DNA of 64,000 nt from assembly GCF_000295095.1 (NCBI RefSeq), contig NZ_JH806633.1, positions 471,424 to 535,423 of the forward strand, written 5' to 3'. Both the position numbers and the translations under genes were made by a program. The notes under the pieces are model-generated. The model was not told the DNA's origin. It did no database searches and was given only the letters and a program-made list of their open reading frames with translations. This stretch comes from Actinomyces timonensis DSM 23838. GTDB lineage: Bacteria; Actinomycetota; Actinomycetes; Actinomycetales; Actinomycetaceae. Every line of letters begins with the position of its first letter. Within the stretch, counting starts at the first letter, position 1. Below are positions 63,985-64,000 of the stretch, piece after piece.

Positions 63985-64000
63985 ATGGCAGACCCCTCGA
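63985..64000 (+). CDS. Possible start of a further gene (3' partial)
   Basis: ATG followed by codons for A-D-P-S before the window ends. A TAAGGC box 7 nt upstream fits, weakly, the leaderless pattern seen elsewhere. Product cannot be told. Confidence 0.3.

Overview
The window is a very GC-rich actinobacterial chromosome segment. Its gene content and order point to the family Actinomycetaceae (Actinomyces or a close relative). This placement is inference from gene content: a complete pupylation locus, an ANTAR response regulator, the actinobacterial order polA-rpsA-coaE-uvrB-terC, a trpC-like gene beside lgt, and a PdxR/PdxST vitamin B6 locus. Most of the window is core genome, with several short accessory patches that use more A/T-ending codons.

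Layout. 1-4.1 kb: a fused acetyltransferase/MazG-like gene, then two tandem paralogous membrane proteins with the tail of a third copy. 4.2-9.4 kb: an FAD oxidoreductase, an acidic protein, an aldo/keto reductase, a thiosulfate uptake module (TusA-like and YeeE-like, behind a possible Cys-containing leader peptide) and a toxin-antitoxin pair. 9.4-13.7 kb: a RecB-like Fe-S nuclease, a PH-domain protein, a site-2 protease, a truncated drug transporter, an orphan gene and a 122-bp inverted-repeat element. 13.8-22.1 kb: the pupylation operon trmI-mpa-dop-pup-pafA followed by a membrane-anchored FKBP-like protein; no 20S proteasome genes are present. 22.2-29.1 kb: hisF, hisI, an OPT transporter, a trpC-like gene with altered active site, lgt and pyk. 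29.1-32.2 kb: an ISL3-type insertion sequence that cuts a NACHT-type NTPase gene beside an unusual tRNA with a CAA anticodon. 32.3-43.7 kb: pdtaR-like regulator, thioesterase, polA, rpsA, a helical-repeat protein, coaE, a CDF-like protein and uvrB. 43.9-47.7 kb: a three-gene membrane glycosyltransferase operon. 47.9-51.6 kb: a Mn riboswitch, terC and a CtpE-like P-type ATPase. 51.7-58.1 kb: a YciI-like gene, uvrA with a LexA box, and a large DUF2339 membrane protein. 58.2-62.8 kb: pdxR, pdxST and a eukaryotic-type UDP-glucose pyrophosphorylase. 62.8-64 kb: non-coding DNA with a palindromic element, four tRNA genes and the start of another gene.

Gene expression. At sixteen genes a TANNNT-like -10 hexamer lies 6-7 nt before the chosen start codon, which predicts leaderless mRNAs as a major mode of expression here. 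Internal genes of operons instead use ATGA/GTGA overlaps and Shine-Dalgarno sequences.

Most interesting signals: the class I tRNA with CAA anticodon, the TrpC homologue that has lost catalytic residues, pupylation without a proteasome (with an Mpa lacking the docking tail), the IS-disrupted NACHT gene, the candidate Cys leader peptide upstream of thiosulfate uptake genes, and two approximately 120-bp palindromic elements.
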